A stretch of 64,000 nucleotides of DNA, from assembly GCF_010119245.1 (NCBI RefSeq), contig NZ_WNKG01000006.1, positions 310,001-374,000 on the forward strand. Reading direction: 5' to 3'. Origin of the DNA: Cyclobacterium salsum (GTDB lineage: Bacteria > Bacteroidota > Bacteroidia > Cytophagales > Cyclobacteriaceae). The notes beneath the pieces are model-generated. The model was not told where the DNA came from. It searched no databases and saw nothing but the letters and a program-made list of their open reading frames with translations. The number at the start of each line of letters is the position of its first letter. Within the stretch, counting starts at the first letter, position 1. The translations under genes and the position numbers were made by a program. Below, piece by piece: positions 7,859 to 16,631 of the stretch.

Positions 7859-9085
7859 ATGAAGTCAACTGGATTAATCAAAAAATGTTTTTTAGCCTTG
7901 ACTTTTTTTGTGGCGGGTATATTTACCGTAGAAGCACATCGACCTAACCAGAACTACATATATCTGAGTATCTACGAGGGAAAAATTGATTGTAGGGTGG
8001 AATTGAGAAAAAGTGATATGAATGAAGTTTTTGACTTTAATTATGGTCCAGGCGAAGTCCCAAATCAAAATGACCCAAATGTAAAAATTGTAGTCGATTA
8101 TATCCTAAACAACCTTAAATTTAGTTCTAACAAGGGTGAACATGCGTTGACATTTACAGAATTAGGTCTTTTGGAATTAGATGGAAACGATTTTCTTCTC
8201 TTTAATTTTTTGATCGAAAATATTGATTCCGTTCCTTCCCAATTTGATGTTTACAATGAGATTTTTGTAAGGGAATTCAGAGGACATGAATCACTGCTCC
8301 ACATTGAGAATAATTGGAAAACTGGAGTTTTGGGAAACGAGTCCCTTCCTAGCTTAATATTCGGTCCTTCCTCACCTAATCAAACTCTTGATGTAGAGGA
8401 GGGTTCGATTTTAACAGGTTTTATTGCAATGATCAAATCTGGCATATATCATATTTGGATAGGTCTGGATCATATTCTATTCTTGATCGCTTTATTAATC
8501 CCTTCGGTAATTGTATATCAACCTACTAATCTCAAAAAAAGATGGTTAGGTGTTAGGTATACTGACTTTAAACCTGAAAGTAGCTTTAAATCTGCACTAA
8601 TAACTGTAGTAAAAATTATTACCATTTTTACTTTGGCACATTCGGTTACTCTGAGTTTAGCGGCTTTAGAAGTAGTCAACTTACCCTCAAGATTGGTAGA
8701 ATCGGTCATCGCTTTTTCTATCGCTTTAGCTGCCTACCACAATATTGCCCCATTCCTAAATAAGAGAGAATGGCTAATCGTCTTGGTTTTTGGTCTCTTT
8801 CACGGTTTTGGTTTTGCCTCGGTGTTAGCTGAACAATCGAGAGGAGGGGATTACCTCGTTTATTCTTTAGTTGGATTTAATTTAGGAGTAGAAATCGGCC
8901 AATTGACAATTATTCTATTAACTTTTCCGATTCTATTTCTCTTTAGTAGATGGAAATATTATTACTTAGTAGTGGTAGGTTTCTCCTTACTTTTGATTTC
9001 GATTTCTATGTATTGGATTGTTGAAAGAGCTTTTGGGTATGACTTGAAAGTTCATACTTGGTTAGTAGAACAAGGGATTCTTTAA
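7859..9085 (+). CDS. HupE/UreJ-like membrane protein, putative metal transporter
   Basis: A 408-residue protein from the ATG at 7859, which gives a good signal peptide ending VEAHR; an ATG at 7835 is in frame but adds eight poor residues. The N-terminal half is an extracytoplasmic beta-rich domain. The C-terminal half has about six hydrophobic segments beginning with the signature HIWIGLDHILFLIALLIPS and containing LFHGFGFASVL, as in HupE/UreJ_2 proteins. Relatives of this group have been linked to nickel or cobalt uptake; the metal here is unknown. It is the first gene of the right arm, directly before the NRPS gene. With the TonB receptor opposite, it could complete an outer-plus-inner-membrane import path for a metal chelate. 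Confidence 0.82.
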   Translation: MKSTGLIKKCFLALTFFVAGIFTVEAHRPNQNYIYLSIYEGKIDCRVELRKSDMNEVFDFNYGPGEVPNQNDPNVKIVVDYILNNLKFSSNKGEHALTFTELGLLELDGNDFLLFNFLIENIDSVPSQFDVYNEIFVREFRGHESLLHIENNWKTGVLGNESLPSLIFGPSSPNQTLDVEEGSILTGFIAMIKSGIYHIWIGLDHILFLIALLIPSVIVYQPTNLKKRWLGVRYTDFKPESSFKSALITVVKIITIFTLAHSVTLSLAALEVVNLPSRLVESVIAFSIALAAYHNIAPFLNKREWLIVLVFGLFHGFGFASVLAEQSRGGDYLVYSLVGFNLGVEIGQLTIILLTFPILFLFSRWKYYYLVVVGFSLLLISISMYWIVERAFGYDLKVHTWLVEQGIL

Positions 9086-9096
9086 TACCTAGGAAT

Positions 9097-12000
9097 ATGA
9101 ATGGGAATTCAGATGATATTTTAGATCAGTGGCTAAATTTCAGCGATGAAGAGAAAGAAGCAGAAAGTACATTTGGAGAACCTATTCCAAAAGCTTCTTT
9201 TTCTATCACCTACCCCCTTTCTGTAGCGCAGCAAAGACTTTGGTTTGTATATCAAAAGAATCCTGAAAGTGCTGTTTATAATTATTCTGAGATTTGGGAT
9301 TTTCAGAATCAATCTTTTGATCAGGAAAGTTTCAGCCTAGCCTTGGATTATTTGGTCGAAAAGCATCGCATTTTGGCTAGCAATTATATTATCTTTCAAG
9401 AAGAGCCAGTAATGGTTTTTCGGAGAGATGAAAAGTATAGCCTTCATGCTTCTACAGAAGTGCTAAGTAAAGGCAATGCACGCATCTGGCTTAAGCAACT
9501 CGCAAGTAAATCCTTCAGACTAGAAACTGATCCACTTATCCGGGTAGGAATTTGTCAGTTGGAAAATGGTGGATACCATGTAGGCATCACTTTCCATCAT
9601 ATCAATATCGATGCTTGGTCCATGGGTATCCTGCGGCAGGACTTTGCTAATTTTTATAAGTCCATTTCACCGGATGACAAAAAGGCTGAATACGATTTAG
9701 GCCAATCGGATTTACAATATGTAGATTATACAAGCTGGCAAAAAAATCTTCCACTTAAGCCTTCTAAAGATGCTCTAAATAGCAGCTTTTCCCATATTTT
9801 TCTTGAACTTCCGCTGGACTATCCAAGACCAGCTACTCCCAGTTACAAAGGGAAATTAATTCGTTTTTCACTTCCTAAGGAATTAAGTCCAAAAGTTAGT
9901 GAAATACTTAAATCCCATCATACAACTGATTTTAACCTGTTTCTTGCGTGCTTTCAATTGCTTTTGGGAAGGTATGCAAAAAGTAACCATGTGAACGTGG
10001 GGATTCCTGTGTTGAATAGGGATAAGGACGAATTCAAATCCATGGTGGGTTATTTTGTGGATACACAAGTAATAGTAGGAGAATTGTTTAGGCAAAAGCC
10101 ATTCTCTGAGTTTCTACAAGAGGTTAAAAATGAGGTGCTTTCTGCCATCTCCTCACAAAAAGAAAGCTACGAAGAGTTGGTGAATGCATCTTCGGAACTC
10201 AAGGATGAAAGTTACAATCCACTCTTTCAGGCAATGTTTGTTGGGCATTCTGCTGGGGAAAATCCTTTCCATAGTTTAAATCTTCCAGTAGATTTTGAGG
10301 TTTTGGATTTGGATGTAGCCAAATTTGATCTAACTCTTCATCATTTTGGATTGAAAAATGGGATATATCATATTGGGATTGAGATCAGTGATGATTTGTT
10401 TAGTCCTGTTTTTGCAGAGCGACTTGTTCAGCATTTTTCCACCTTACTGAGTGAAATTTGCGACAATCCAGCTTTACCATTAGAAAGCTATTCTTTGATT
10501 TCAGTAGAAGAGAAACAATATTTGACTTCAGGACTTAGTCATGGTTTCCATCCTGAAAAAAAGGGCTCGGTTTTAAAGCAAATTCTGGAAAACTTATCTA
10601 AGAATAAAAATAAAACCGCAGTAGTCTGCGGATCTGAACGTCTCAATTACAGCGAACTGAATCAAAGAAGTCAGCTTATTGCTCAGGAATTAAGAAAAAA
10701 AAATGCGGATCCCAACCAGCCATTAGGAATTTACCTAGAAAGATCTGTGGATTTTCTGGTTTCTATTCTGGCGATTTTGAGATTTGGTGGGGCATATTTG
10801 CCACTTGATCCAGAATATCCCGATCAGAGAATTCTGCAGTATCTCAAAGAATCCGGAGCAAAATATGTTCTTACACATGGCCGGCTAATCCAATCGAAAG
10901 ATCCGATCAGAGAAGTTGTTGACTTAATAGAAATAGATTCACTTGATTACAATCAAGAAATTGATTTTAAAATAGGCGAAAGTAAAAATAAAGGGGATAA
11001 TGCTTATCTGATTTTTACTTCTGGAAGCACCAATAAACCTAAAGGAGTTTTGGTGAGCCACGAAAATTTGTATTCCTCAATAGCGGCTAGAAAATCATAT
11101 TATCAAGATGAACCCTCTGCATTTTTGTTGCTTTCATCTTTTTCTTTTGATAGCTCTGTGGCAGGGATATTTTGGACCCTATGTACGGGTGGTAAATTGG
11201 TAATTACTCAGAAAGAGGAGACCCTAGATACCAACGCACTGTCTACACTTCTAGATCGGGAAGAAATTAGTCACGCCTTGATGCTTCCTTCCCTATATCA
11301 AGCTTTGTTACAAGGAAAAGATAAATCTTGGAATGGATTAAAAGGAGTAATTCTAGCAGGTGAAGAATTTCCAAATGACATAATAGCAGCGCATTTTGAG
11401 AAAGTCCCAGATGCACGTCTTTTTAATGAATATGGTCCAACTGAAGGGACAGTATGGTGTACAGTTCAGGAGCTTAGAGTTAGTGATTCCTTTCACCGAG
11501 TACCGATAGGTTTGTCCACTTCTAATACTTTAGCCTATGTCTTGGATGAAAATCAGGATTTGAGCCCCACAGGTATTTCAGGTGAACTTTGTATTGCGGG
11601 TTCAGGTGTAGTAAATGGCTATTTGTCTCGAAGTGAAAATGAATCAAAATTCTTGAAAAACCCCTTTCATAAAGAACGGGGTAAGATCTATCTAACAGGG
11701 GATTTGGTTAGAATTCAGGAAAATGGTTTGATGGAATTTCTGGGTAGAATAGATAATCAGGTCAAAGTACGGGGGCATAGAGTGGAATTGAATGAGATCC
11801 AAGAGCTAGCTCAGCGATTCTCTTTAAATGTTACTGCAGTAGCTTTAGCAACTGAAGTCCCCGATCAAAAAATCATACTGGCGTATAAAACCAGGAAACC
11901 TTTGGTCGAAGAGGAGTTGATGGGATACCTCCAGCAAAATCTACCCAAATATATGGTTCCAGATCAGCTTGTAGGACTTGCTGATTTCCCGCTCCTTCCC

Positions 12001-13281
12001 AATGGAAAAGTAGATTTGAAGGCTTTGGAAAAGATTGCTAAATCAAAACCTATAGCTGCTTCTGAGAAGTTCAAAGTTCCGTCTACCTACCTTGAAAGAC
12101 AGGTTGCAGGAATTTGGGCAGACGTGATGGGAGTTGATGAAGTTCCTGTCAATAGGGACTTTAACGAATTGGGGGGAAATTCTCTACAAAGCATACAGAT
12201 TATTGCCAGATGCAGAGACATAGGAATCAAAGTCACTCCTGCTCAATTTCTTCGCTATTCCACAGTAGAGTCCTTGGTCAAATCTTTGAATCATGAAACC
12301 TACACTCGGCCGGAAAACACGCTGGAACTAGCCATTCTTAAAGTCTGGGAGAAGAATCTTGAACAGAAACTAATTGGAGTAAAAGACAGTTTTCAAAAAA
12401 ATGGAGGTTCAGACTTTGAGTGGAAAAGCGTAAAGGTGGAGCTTAATTCTACTTACGATTTCTCCAAAGAAATTCAGATTTCGGACACAATAAAAGATAT
12501 TGCAGAAAAGGTCAATACCTTTAAAAATGGGATTAAAGTAAAAGTTGGGTCTATCAAACGGGTGATTCCTATCCAAACGATTGGTAGTAAGTCCCCTGTT
12601 TTTTGTATTCATAGTGAGTTTTACTATGAAACGGTTTACAGCCAATTGACGAGACATTTGCCTTCTGAATATCCGGTTTATGGAATTTTATCTGTCAGTC
12701 CGGAATTAGTCAAGGAATCAGTGCCCAAAAACATGGCAGAGATAGCAAGCCTTTGTTTGGCCGAGATCAAGATAATTCAGCCTTCTGGACCTTATAGAAT
12801 TTTATCTTATTCTATTGGTAATGTGGTTTTATTTGAGCTTGCAAAGCAGCTTAGGGAAGAAGGGTCAGAAGTTAAGTTAATCATGATAGATCCTCCATTG
12901 TTTTTTGACAAATCCCGGACTTTTGGAAAGGGTGGATACAAGAAATTTTTCACTTACGTGGATTACCTTAAGAATCCCATTGAATTAGTAAATAAACTCA
13001 AAAAAAGGGTAAATAAAGCTAAGAATCAACCTGTTTTGATTAAGGATACAGGACTTTTGAAGAAATATATTCTAGCGTACCAACCCAAGAAAATTGACTG
13101 CGATACGCTTTTAATCACCACACCGAGGGAGTTCAAGCATACCTACGGGTGGGAGCCACTGCTGAATATTGTGGACAGAGAAGAAATAATGGGACCACAT
13201 CTTAAATTGATGAGGGAACCATACACAGGACAGATGAATGAGGCTATTGCTCGAAATTTAAAAAGATGGGAAAATGAATAA
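9097..13281 (+). CDS. Nonribosomal peptide synthetase, C-A-PCP-TE termination module
   Basis: A 1394-residue single-module synthetase. Condensation domain: C1 SVAQQRLWF near residue 40 and catalytic HHINIDAW at 167-174. Adenylation domain: FTSGSTNKPKG near 640, NEYGPTE near 776, GRIDNQVKVRGHR near 883. Carrier: LGGNSLQS with Ser1029. Thioesterase: nucleophile Ser1239 in SYSIGN, and a likely catalytic His in GPHLKL near the C terminus. The thioesterase makes this the final module, releasing the product. The A-domain pocket aligned by eye to GrsA reads D-S-A-L-I-A-E-V-W-K; I do not assign a substrate. The ATG at 9097 lies 12 bases after the HupE-like stop. A TTG at 9058 would overlap that gene by 28 bases and is less likely. 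The PPTase gene follows after 18 bases. Confidence 0.95.
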   Translation: MNGNSDDILDQWLNFSDEEKEAESTFGEPIPKASFSITYPLSVAQQRLWFVYQKNPESAVYNYSEIWDFQNQSFDQESFSLALDYLVEKHRILASNYIIFQEEPVMVFRRDEKYSLHASTEVLSKGNARIWLKQLASKSFRLETDPLIRVGICQLENGGYHVGITFHHINIDAWSMGILRQDFANFYKSISPDDKKAEYDLGQSDLQYVDYTSWQKNLPLKPSKDALNSSFSHIFLELPLDYPRPATPSYKGKLIRFSLPKELSPKVSEILKSHHTTDFNLFLACFQLLLGRYAKSNHVNVGIPVLNRDKDEFKSMVGYFVDTQVIVGELFRQKPFSEFLQEVKNEVLSAISSQKESYEELVNASSELKDESYNPLFQAMFVGHSAGENPFHSLNLPVDFEVLDLDVAKFDLTLHHFGLKNGIYHIGIEISDDLFSPVFAERLVQHFSTLLSEICDNPALPLESYSLISVEEKQYLTSGLSHGFHPEKKGSVLKQILENLSKNKNKTAVVCGSERLNYSELNQRSQLIAQELRKKNADPNQPLGIYLERSVDFLVSILAILRFGGAYLPLDPEYPDQRILQYLKESGAKYVLTHGRLIQSKDPIREVVDLIEIDSLDYNQEIDFKIGESKNKGDNAYLIFTSGSTNKPKGVLVSHENLYSSIAARKSYYQDEPSAFLLLSSFSFDSSVAGIFWTLCTGGKLVITQKEETLDTNALSTLLDREEISHALMLPSLYQALLQGKDKSWNGLKGVILAGEEFPNDIIAAHFEKVPDARLFNEYGPTEGTVWCTVQELRVSDSFHRVPIGLSTSNTLAYVLDENQDLSPTGISGELCIAGSGVVNGYLSRSENESKFLKNPFHKERGKIYLTGDLVRIQENGLMEFLGRIDNQVKVRGHRVELNEIQELAQRFSLNVTAVALATEVPDQKIILAYKTRKPLVEEELMGYLQQNLPKYMVPDQLVGLADFPLLPNGKVDLKALEKIAKSKPIAASEKFKVPSTYLERQVAGIWADVMGVDEVPVNRDFNELGGNSLQSIQIIARCRDIGIKVTPAQFLRYSTVESLVKSLNHETYTRPENTLELAILKVWEKNLEQKLIGVKDSFQKNGGSDFEWKSVKVELNSTYDFSKEIQISDTIKDIAEKVNTFKNGIKVKVGSIKRVIPIQTIGSKSPVFCIHSEFYYETVYSQLTRHLPSEYPVYGILSVSPELVKESVPKNMAEIASLCLAEIKIIQPSGPYRILSYSIGNVVLFELAKQLREEGSEVKLIMIDPPLFFDKSRTFGKGGYKKFFTYVDYLKNPIELVNKLKKRVNKAKNQPVLIKDTGLLKKYILAYQPKKIDCDTLLITTPREFKHTYGWEPLLNIVDREEIMGPHLKLMREPYTGQMNEAIARNLKRWENE

Positions 13282-13299
13282 AGAAAGACTAGTTAGCTA

Positions 13300-13974
13300 A
13301 TGAAAGTAGATCTATGGCTTGCCAATATGGATCAGTTGCCTGATGAAGATGGAAGTTATCTTTCTGAAGAAGAACAAGTCCGTATTGCTCGCTTCGTTCA
13401 TGAAAAATATCAAAAACATTTTATAAAGCGGCGAAGTATTTTGCGGAGGTTACTATCCAGTTATCTTTCTATAAAACCAAATGAGATAATTATTCAGCAA
13501 ACTGAACTTGGCAAACCATATGTAAAAAACGAGGGGACTAAAATCTTTATTAGCACGTCACACTCCAAGAATTATGTACTCTATGGTTTTTCATGGGAAG
13601 CGGAATTGGGAGTAGACATTGAATTTTTAGATGCTGAGATTGAAGCAGAGCTAATCTCAAATCATTTTTTTTGCAATGAAGAAATTAGCCTAATCCGAAG
13701 TTCAAAAGGAAAAAGGAAATCGGAAGCATTTTTTAGACTCTGGTGCATCAAAGAAGCATTTATCAAAATGAAAGGAAAAGGGCTGACATATCCATTGGAT
13801 CAAGTGCTTGTTAAGAATGCGATGGATAATCCAAGCCTAGAAATCCCTTTGGAAATAGGATCTCAGGAAATACTTAGATATAGTGTCAAGTATTCAGGTT
13901 GGTCGGGTAATTTCGGAATTGGGGTAGTGGTAGAAGGTGATGAACTTGAATTAGACTTTAAGATCTATGAATAG
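13300..13974 (+). CDS. Sfp-type 4'-phosphopantetheinyl transferase
   Basis: A 224-residue Sfp/AcpT-family enzyme that moves phosphopantetheine from CoA to the serine of carrier domains. The magnesium-binding motif LGVDIEF and the downstream FFRLWCIKEAFIKMKGKGL, with the W-x-x-K-E-A signature, are both present, and the length is normal for Sfp types. It is the last gene of the right arm, 18 bases after the NRPS gene, so it most likely activates the PCP domains of this locus: the free carrier at 620-850, the PCP around 12181, and any in the cut-off synthetase. A terminator lies about 200 bases downstream. Confidence 0.93.
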   Translation: MKVDLWLANMDQLPDEDGSYLSEEEQVRIARFVHEKYQKHFIKRRSILRRLLSSYLSIKPNEIIIQQTELGKPYVKNEGTKIFISTSHSKNYVLYGFSWEAELGVDIEFLDAEIEAELISNHFFCNEEISLIRSSKGKRKSEAFFRLWCIKEAFIKMKGKGLTYPLDQVLVKNAMDNPSLEIPLEIGSQEILRYSVKYSGWSGNFGIGVVVEGDELELDFKIYE

Positions 13975-14367
13975 GTTTTCGTAGAAATTTTAATCTACTA
14001 TTTGTAAAAAAAATCATATTCCTTTTAAATGAATAAATATTTGACCTTCCTTATCTTGGATTAAATTTCGTGGTTATAAAAAATGGAAATCCAATTCAAA
14101 AATTTCTATTAAATGAAGTAATTGACATTGATACCTTTAAAAATAAACCTGAATTTTTTTAAAAATATAAATAGACTCCGGAAATTCCCGGAGTTTTTTT
14201 ATGTTTTTATTTCTCTAAACCTGTCTGATAAATCGCCCCAATAGCACCCCGGAATTCCCCAAAGGCCAACACCTTTTTTCCGTCCATTCTCAGATCAGCC
14301 TTATCTACCTTTTTCAGAAAAATCAAAAACCTGCACCTTAATTTTCTGGAAATGTTGGCCCCTTATT
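13975..14367. other. Intergenic gap at the right edge of the NRPS locus
   Basis: 393 bases without a convincing gene. The left half (to about 14170) is very AT-rich and featureless. A terminator sits at 14175-14200. The right half is suddenly GC-richer and holds only a 26-codon minus-strand reading frame (14207-14287) beginning MDGKKVLAFGEF. This could be a gene remnant or chance. No tRNA, integrase or direct repeat that would mark an island junction was recognised. Confidence 0.6.
14175..14200 (+). terminator. Rho-independent terminator after the PPTase gene
   Basis: A 7-base-pair stem, ACTCCGG (14175-14181) and CCGGAGT (14188-14194), with a 6-base loop, is followed by a run of T to 14200. 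It is oriented to end the HupE-NRPS-PPTase transcript, and it also marks where base composition changes. Confidence 0.8.
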
Positions 14368-15624
14368 TCAGCCTCTCCGTAATTCAATCACCGTAATTTC
14401 CGGCCAGATGCCTACCCGGCCCGAAAAGGCATGAAATCCAAATCCCCTGTTGACATACAGGTAATTTCCAGCATATTCAGCCAGACCCGCCCAGTTGGGG
14501 TACCGGTACTGTGCCGGACTCCATCGAAACAGCGGAGTCTCTATCCCAAATTGCATGCCATGGGTATGACCACTTAAGGTAAGGTGTATTTTTTTAGGAT
14601 GCTTTTTGACTTGTTCGTCCCAGTGAGACGGGTCGTGTGAAAGTAAAATTTTGAATTCCTCATCCCCCACACCCAGCAGGGATTTTTCCAGATCTCCTTT
14701 GGATTGAAAGCCCACGCCCCAGTTTTCCACGCCCATCAGCCGGATTTTCTCGCCATCTTTCTCAATCACCCTGTTTTCATCCAGCAACAGATCGTAGCCC
14801 AGCTTTTGGTGCTGCTGTTTCAGGTGCTCGAAATTCGCTTTTTTGGCCTCGGGACTTGGCCAGGATGAATAATCCCCATAGTCATGATTGCCTAAAATAG
14901 AATACTGTCCATAGGGAGCTTTGATTCGTGAAAAAGCTTCCAGCATGGGTTCGATTTCATCTGCCTTGTGATTGACAAGGTCTCCTGTAAATACAAATAG
15001 ATCGGAATTTTGAGAGGCAGCAAGTTCAGCTCCTCTTTTTACCGCCTCCATATCCGTAAAGCTGCCCGCATGGATGTCGGATAGCTGGGTGATGGTAAAC
15101 CCATCAAAGGCTTCCGGCAGGTCTTTGAAATAAATGGTCTTCCGGAGGGTTCGGAAATCGTATTTTCCTTTTACAATCCCGTACACGAAAGCCGTAAAAG
15201 GAATGGCGGCCACCGCAAAGGCCATTTGGCTGACGAACTTTCGCCGGTCCGGGTAAACGGCCGGGCTTTCGGCCTGGCCCGAAGAAAATCCGGATGAAAA
15301 ATAAGAGATGGCCGCACTCACCGTTCGGTAAATATCTTCTCCAAATAAGAATACAATGATCGAAAGCTGGGTAACAGCTATCGTCAGGAACAAGTTTAAC
15401 GATTTCTGAGAGGTAGTGGATATTTTGCCCTCCTGCAGGATGATAAAAAAGGTCAGGCCGATCCACAGGCTGATCCCGCCAGCCACTACCCAATAGGCTA
15501 TTTTTCCTTTTGCAAAGAACGTTTCAGGCAACAGGGTTTTAACTCCCTGATACACGTACCAATTCAAAAAAAATAGAACAACTAATAAAATTAAAATAAA
15601 AACGATACCTCCCACTTTTGTCAT
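14368..15624 (-). CDS. Membrane-anchored metallophosphoesterase (YkuE/YaeI-like)
   Basis: A 418-residue protein. The first 100 residues contain three hydrophobic segments, and a fourth follows the twin-arginine-like RRKFVSQ near residue 127, so the catalytic domain should face the periplasm. The calcineurin-like metal-binding motifs are complete: LSDIHAG, FTGDLVNHK, LGNHDYGD, LLSHDP and LSGHTHGM. Characterised relatives hydrolyse phosphoesters such as UDP-diacylglucosamine or other membrane-linked substrates; the substrate here is not known. It lies downstream of the Anbu gene set on the same strand, with a 90-base gap from the transglutaminase gene. I cannot tell whether it belongs to that operon. 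Confidence 0.9.
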   Translation of the reverse strand: MTKVGGIVFILILLVVLFFLNWYVYQGVKTLLPETFFAKGKIAYWVVAGGISLWIGLTFFIILQEGKISTTSQKSLNLFLTIAVTQLSIIVFLFGEDIYRTVSAAISYFSSGFSSGQAESPAVYPDRRKFVSQMAFAVAAIPFTAFVYGIVKGKYDFRTLRKTIYFKDLPEAFDGFTITQLSDIHAGSFTDMEAVKRGAELAASQNSDLFVFTGDLVNHKADEIEPMLEAFSRIKAPYGQYSILGNHDYGDYSSWPSPEAKKANFEHLKQQHQKLGYDLLLDENRVIEKDGEKIRLMGVENWGVGFQSKGDLEKSLLGVGDEEFKILLSHDPSHWDEQVKKHPKKIHLTLSGHTHGMQFGIETPLFRWSPAQYRYPNWAGLAEYAGNYLYVNRGFGFHAFSGRVGIWPEITVIELRRG

Positions 15625-15714
15625 GGTTTTTTATGCTATCCTAGTTAATCGCAAACCGGGTGAAAAGGTTTGTTTATTTGAAGAAAAAGCGGCAATAACT
15701 GAATCGGTTGTTGG

Positions 15715-16572
15715 CTATAGGGGCTGAATGTGAACGGAAGCCGTTAGGCTGGCTTCTTGCAGCTGATCGCCTCCAAAGGTTCCGTGAACCGGCAGGGTGT
15801 TTTTAGGGAGAAAACTACAGGCCAATGGAATGTAATGTTCATCGGTCATCAGGCCCAGGCTGGGGTCCAGGCCCACCCATCCGGCGCCCGGCAAAAAGGT
15901 TTCGACCCAGGCGTGGAGCTCATGCCCCTCATCCAGTTCAGGATTAAAGGCATAGCCACTGACAAACCGGGAGGCCAGCCCCAAATGCCGCAGTATTTCG
16001 ATCAACATCCAGGAAAGGTCCCGGCAGGAACCCCTTCCGGCAGCAAAGGTTTGAGTGGCAGGCCAGAGGTTTTCTTCCTCTCTGATGATGTGCTTCCAAT
16101 CGGCATGAATGGAGGCATTCAGCTCGGTTAGAAACTGAATGGGATCTTTGCTGGTAAGTTTCGCCAGACCATACTGTTTCAGTAGGGAGTTATTACTATG
16201 CCCAAGATAAGCCTGGAGCAAGGGCATGTCGTCTTCCGGATACTGGAACGGAGTCGCTGCATTTCGATCCAGCTTATTAACAAAACCCTGGTCTACCAAA
16301 AACAGAAAAGGATTGAAAGGACTGTGTGTGGATTCAAAAGAGGTGCTGATGCTAAGCTTACTTGATTCTTTTGAAAACCAAACCTGGAAATAGGGATTGC
16401 CCTCTATACTGTATCGCTCATTCATTCCATCCGGTTCGGGCTGTATTTGAAGTGAAAATTTGCTGACCTCAAAATAGTTTCTCGGAAGCGGCTTCAAAAA
16501 AAGACTATGGGGGTTAAGCCCAACAGGCTGGTGGTAGTCATAAGTGGTATGGTGTTCAATTTTTAGACGCAT
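15715..16572 (-). CDS. Transglutaminase-like protein of the Anbu gene cluster
   Basis: A 285-residue protein with the bacterial transglutaminase N-terminal beta domain (starting MRLKIEHHTTYDY) and a papain-like core. The catalytic triad is visible as Cys183 (GRGSCRDLSW), His220 (HELHAWVE) and Asp236 (VGLDPS). Proteins of this type are encoded with an alpha-E protein, a circularly permuted ATP-grasp and often Anbu in many bacteria. They are predicted to cut or form amide bonds in a peptide or peptide-tagged product made by the ATP-grasp enzyme. It follows the Anbu gene by 59 bases and is the last gene of the set. The reaction is unproven. Confidence 0.9.
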   Translation of the reverse strand: MRLKIEHHTTYDYHQPVGLNPHSLFLKPLPRNYFEVSKFSLQIQPEPDGMNERYSIEGNPYFQVWFSKESSKLSISTSFESTHSPFNPFLFLVDQGFVNKLDRNAATPFQYPEDDMPLLQAYLGHSNNSLLKQYGLAKLTSKDPIQFLTELNASIHADWKHIIREEENLWPATQTFAAGRGSCRDLSWMLIEILRHLGLASRFVSGYAFNPELDEGHELHAWVETFLPGAGWVGLDPSLGLMTDEHYIPLACSFLPKNTLPVHGTFGGDQLQEASLTASVHIQPL

Positions 16573-16631
16573 GGTTTTTCATTTTAGGGGAAAGGAAACC
16601 CGGCATCTGTGGCCATCAAATGGAGGGAAAT

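Noticed and set aside
9058-9096. TTG start extending the NRPS by 13 residues
   Set aside because: It overlaps the HupE-like gene by 28 bases and adds residues unrelated to NRPS N termini; the ATG at 9097 fits better.
14175-14200. Terminator hairpin as an integration attachment site marking the NRPS island edge
   Set aside because: It is an ordinary hairpin with a T run; no second copy was noticed elsewhere and no integrase or tRNA is present.
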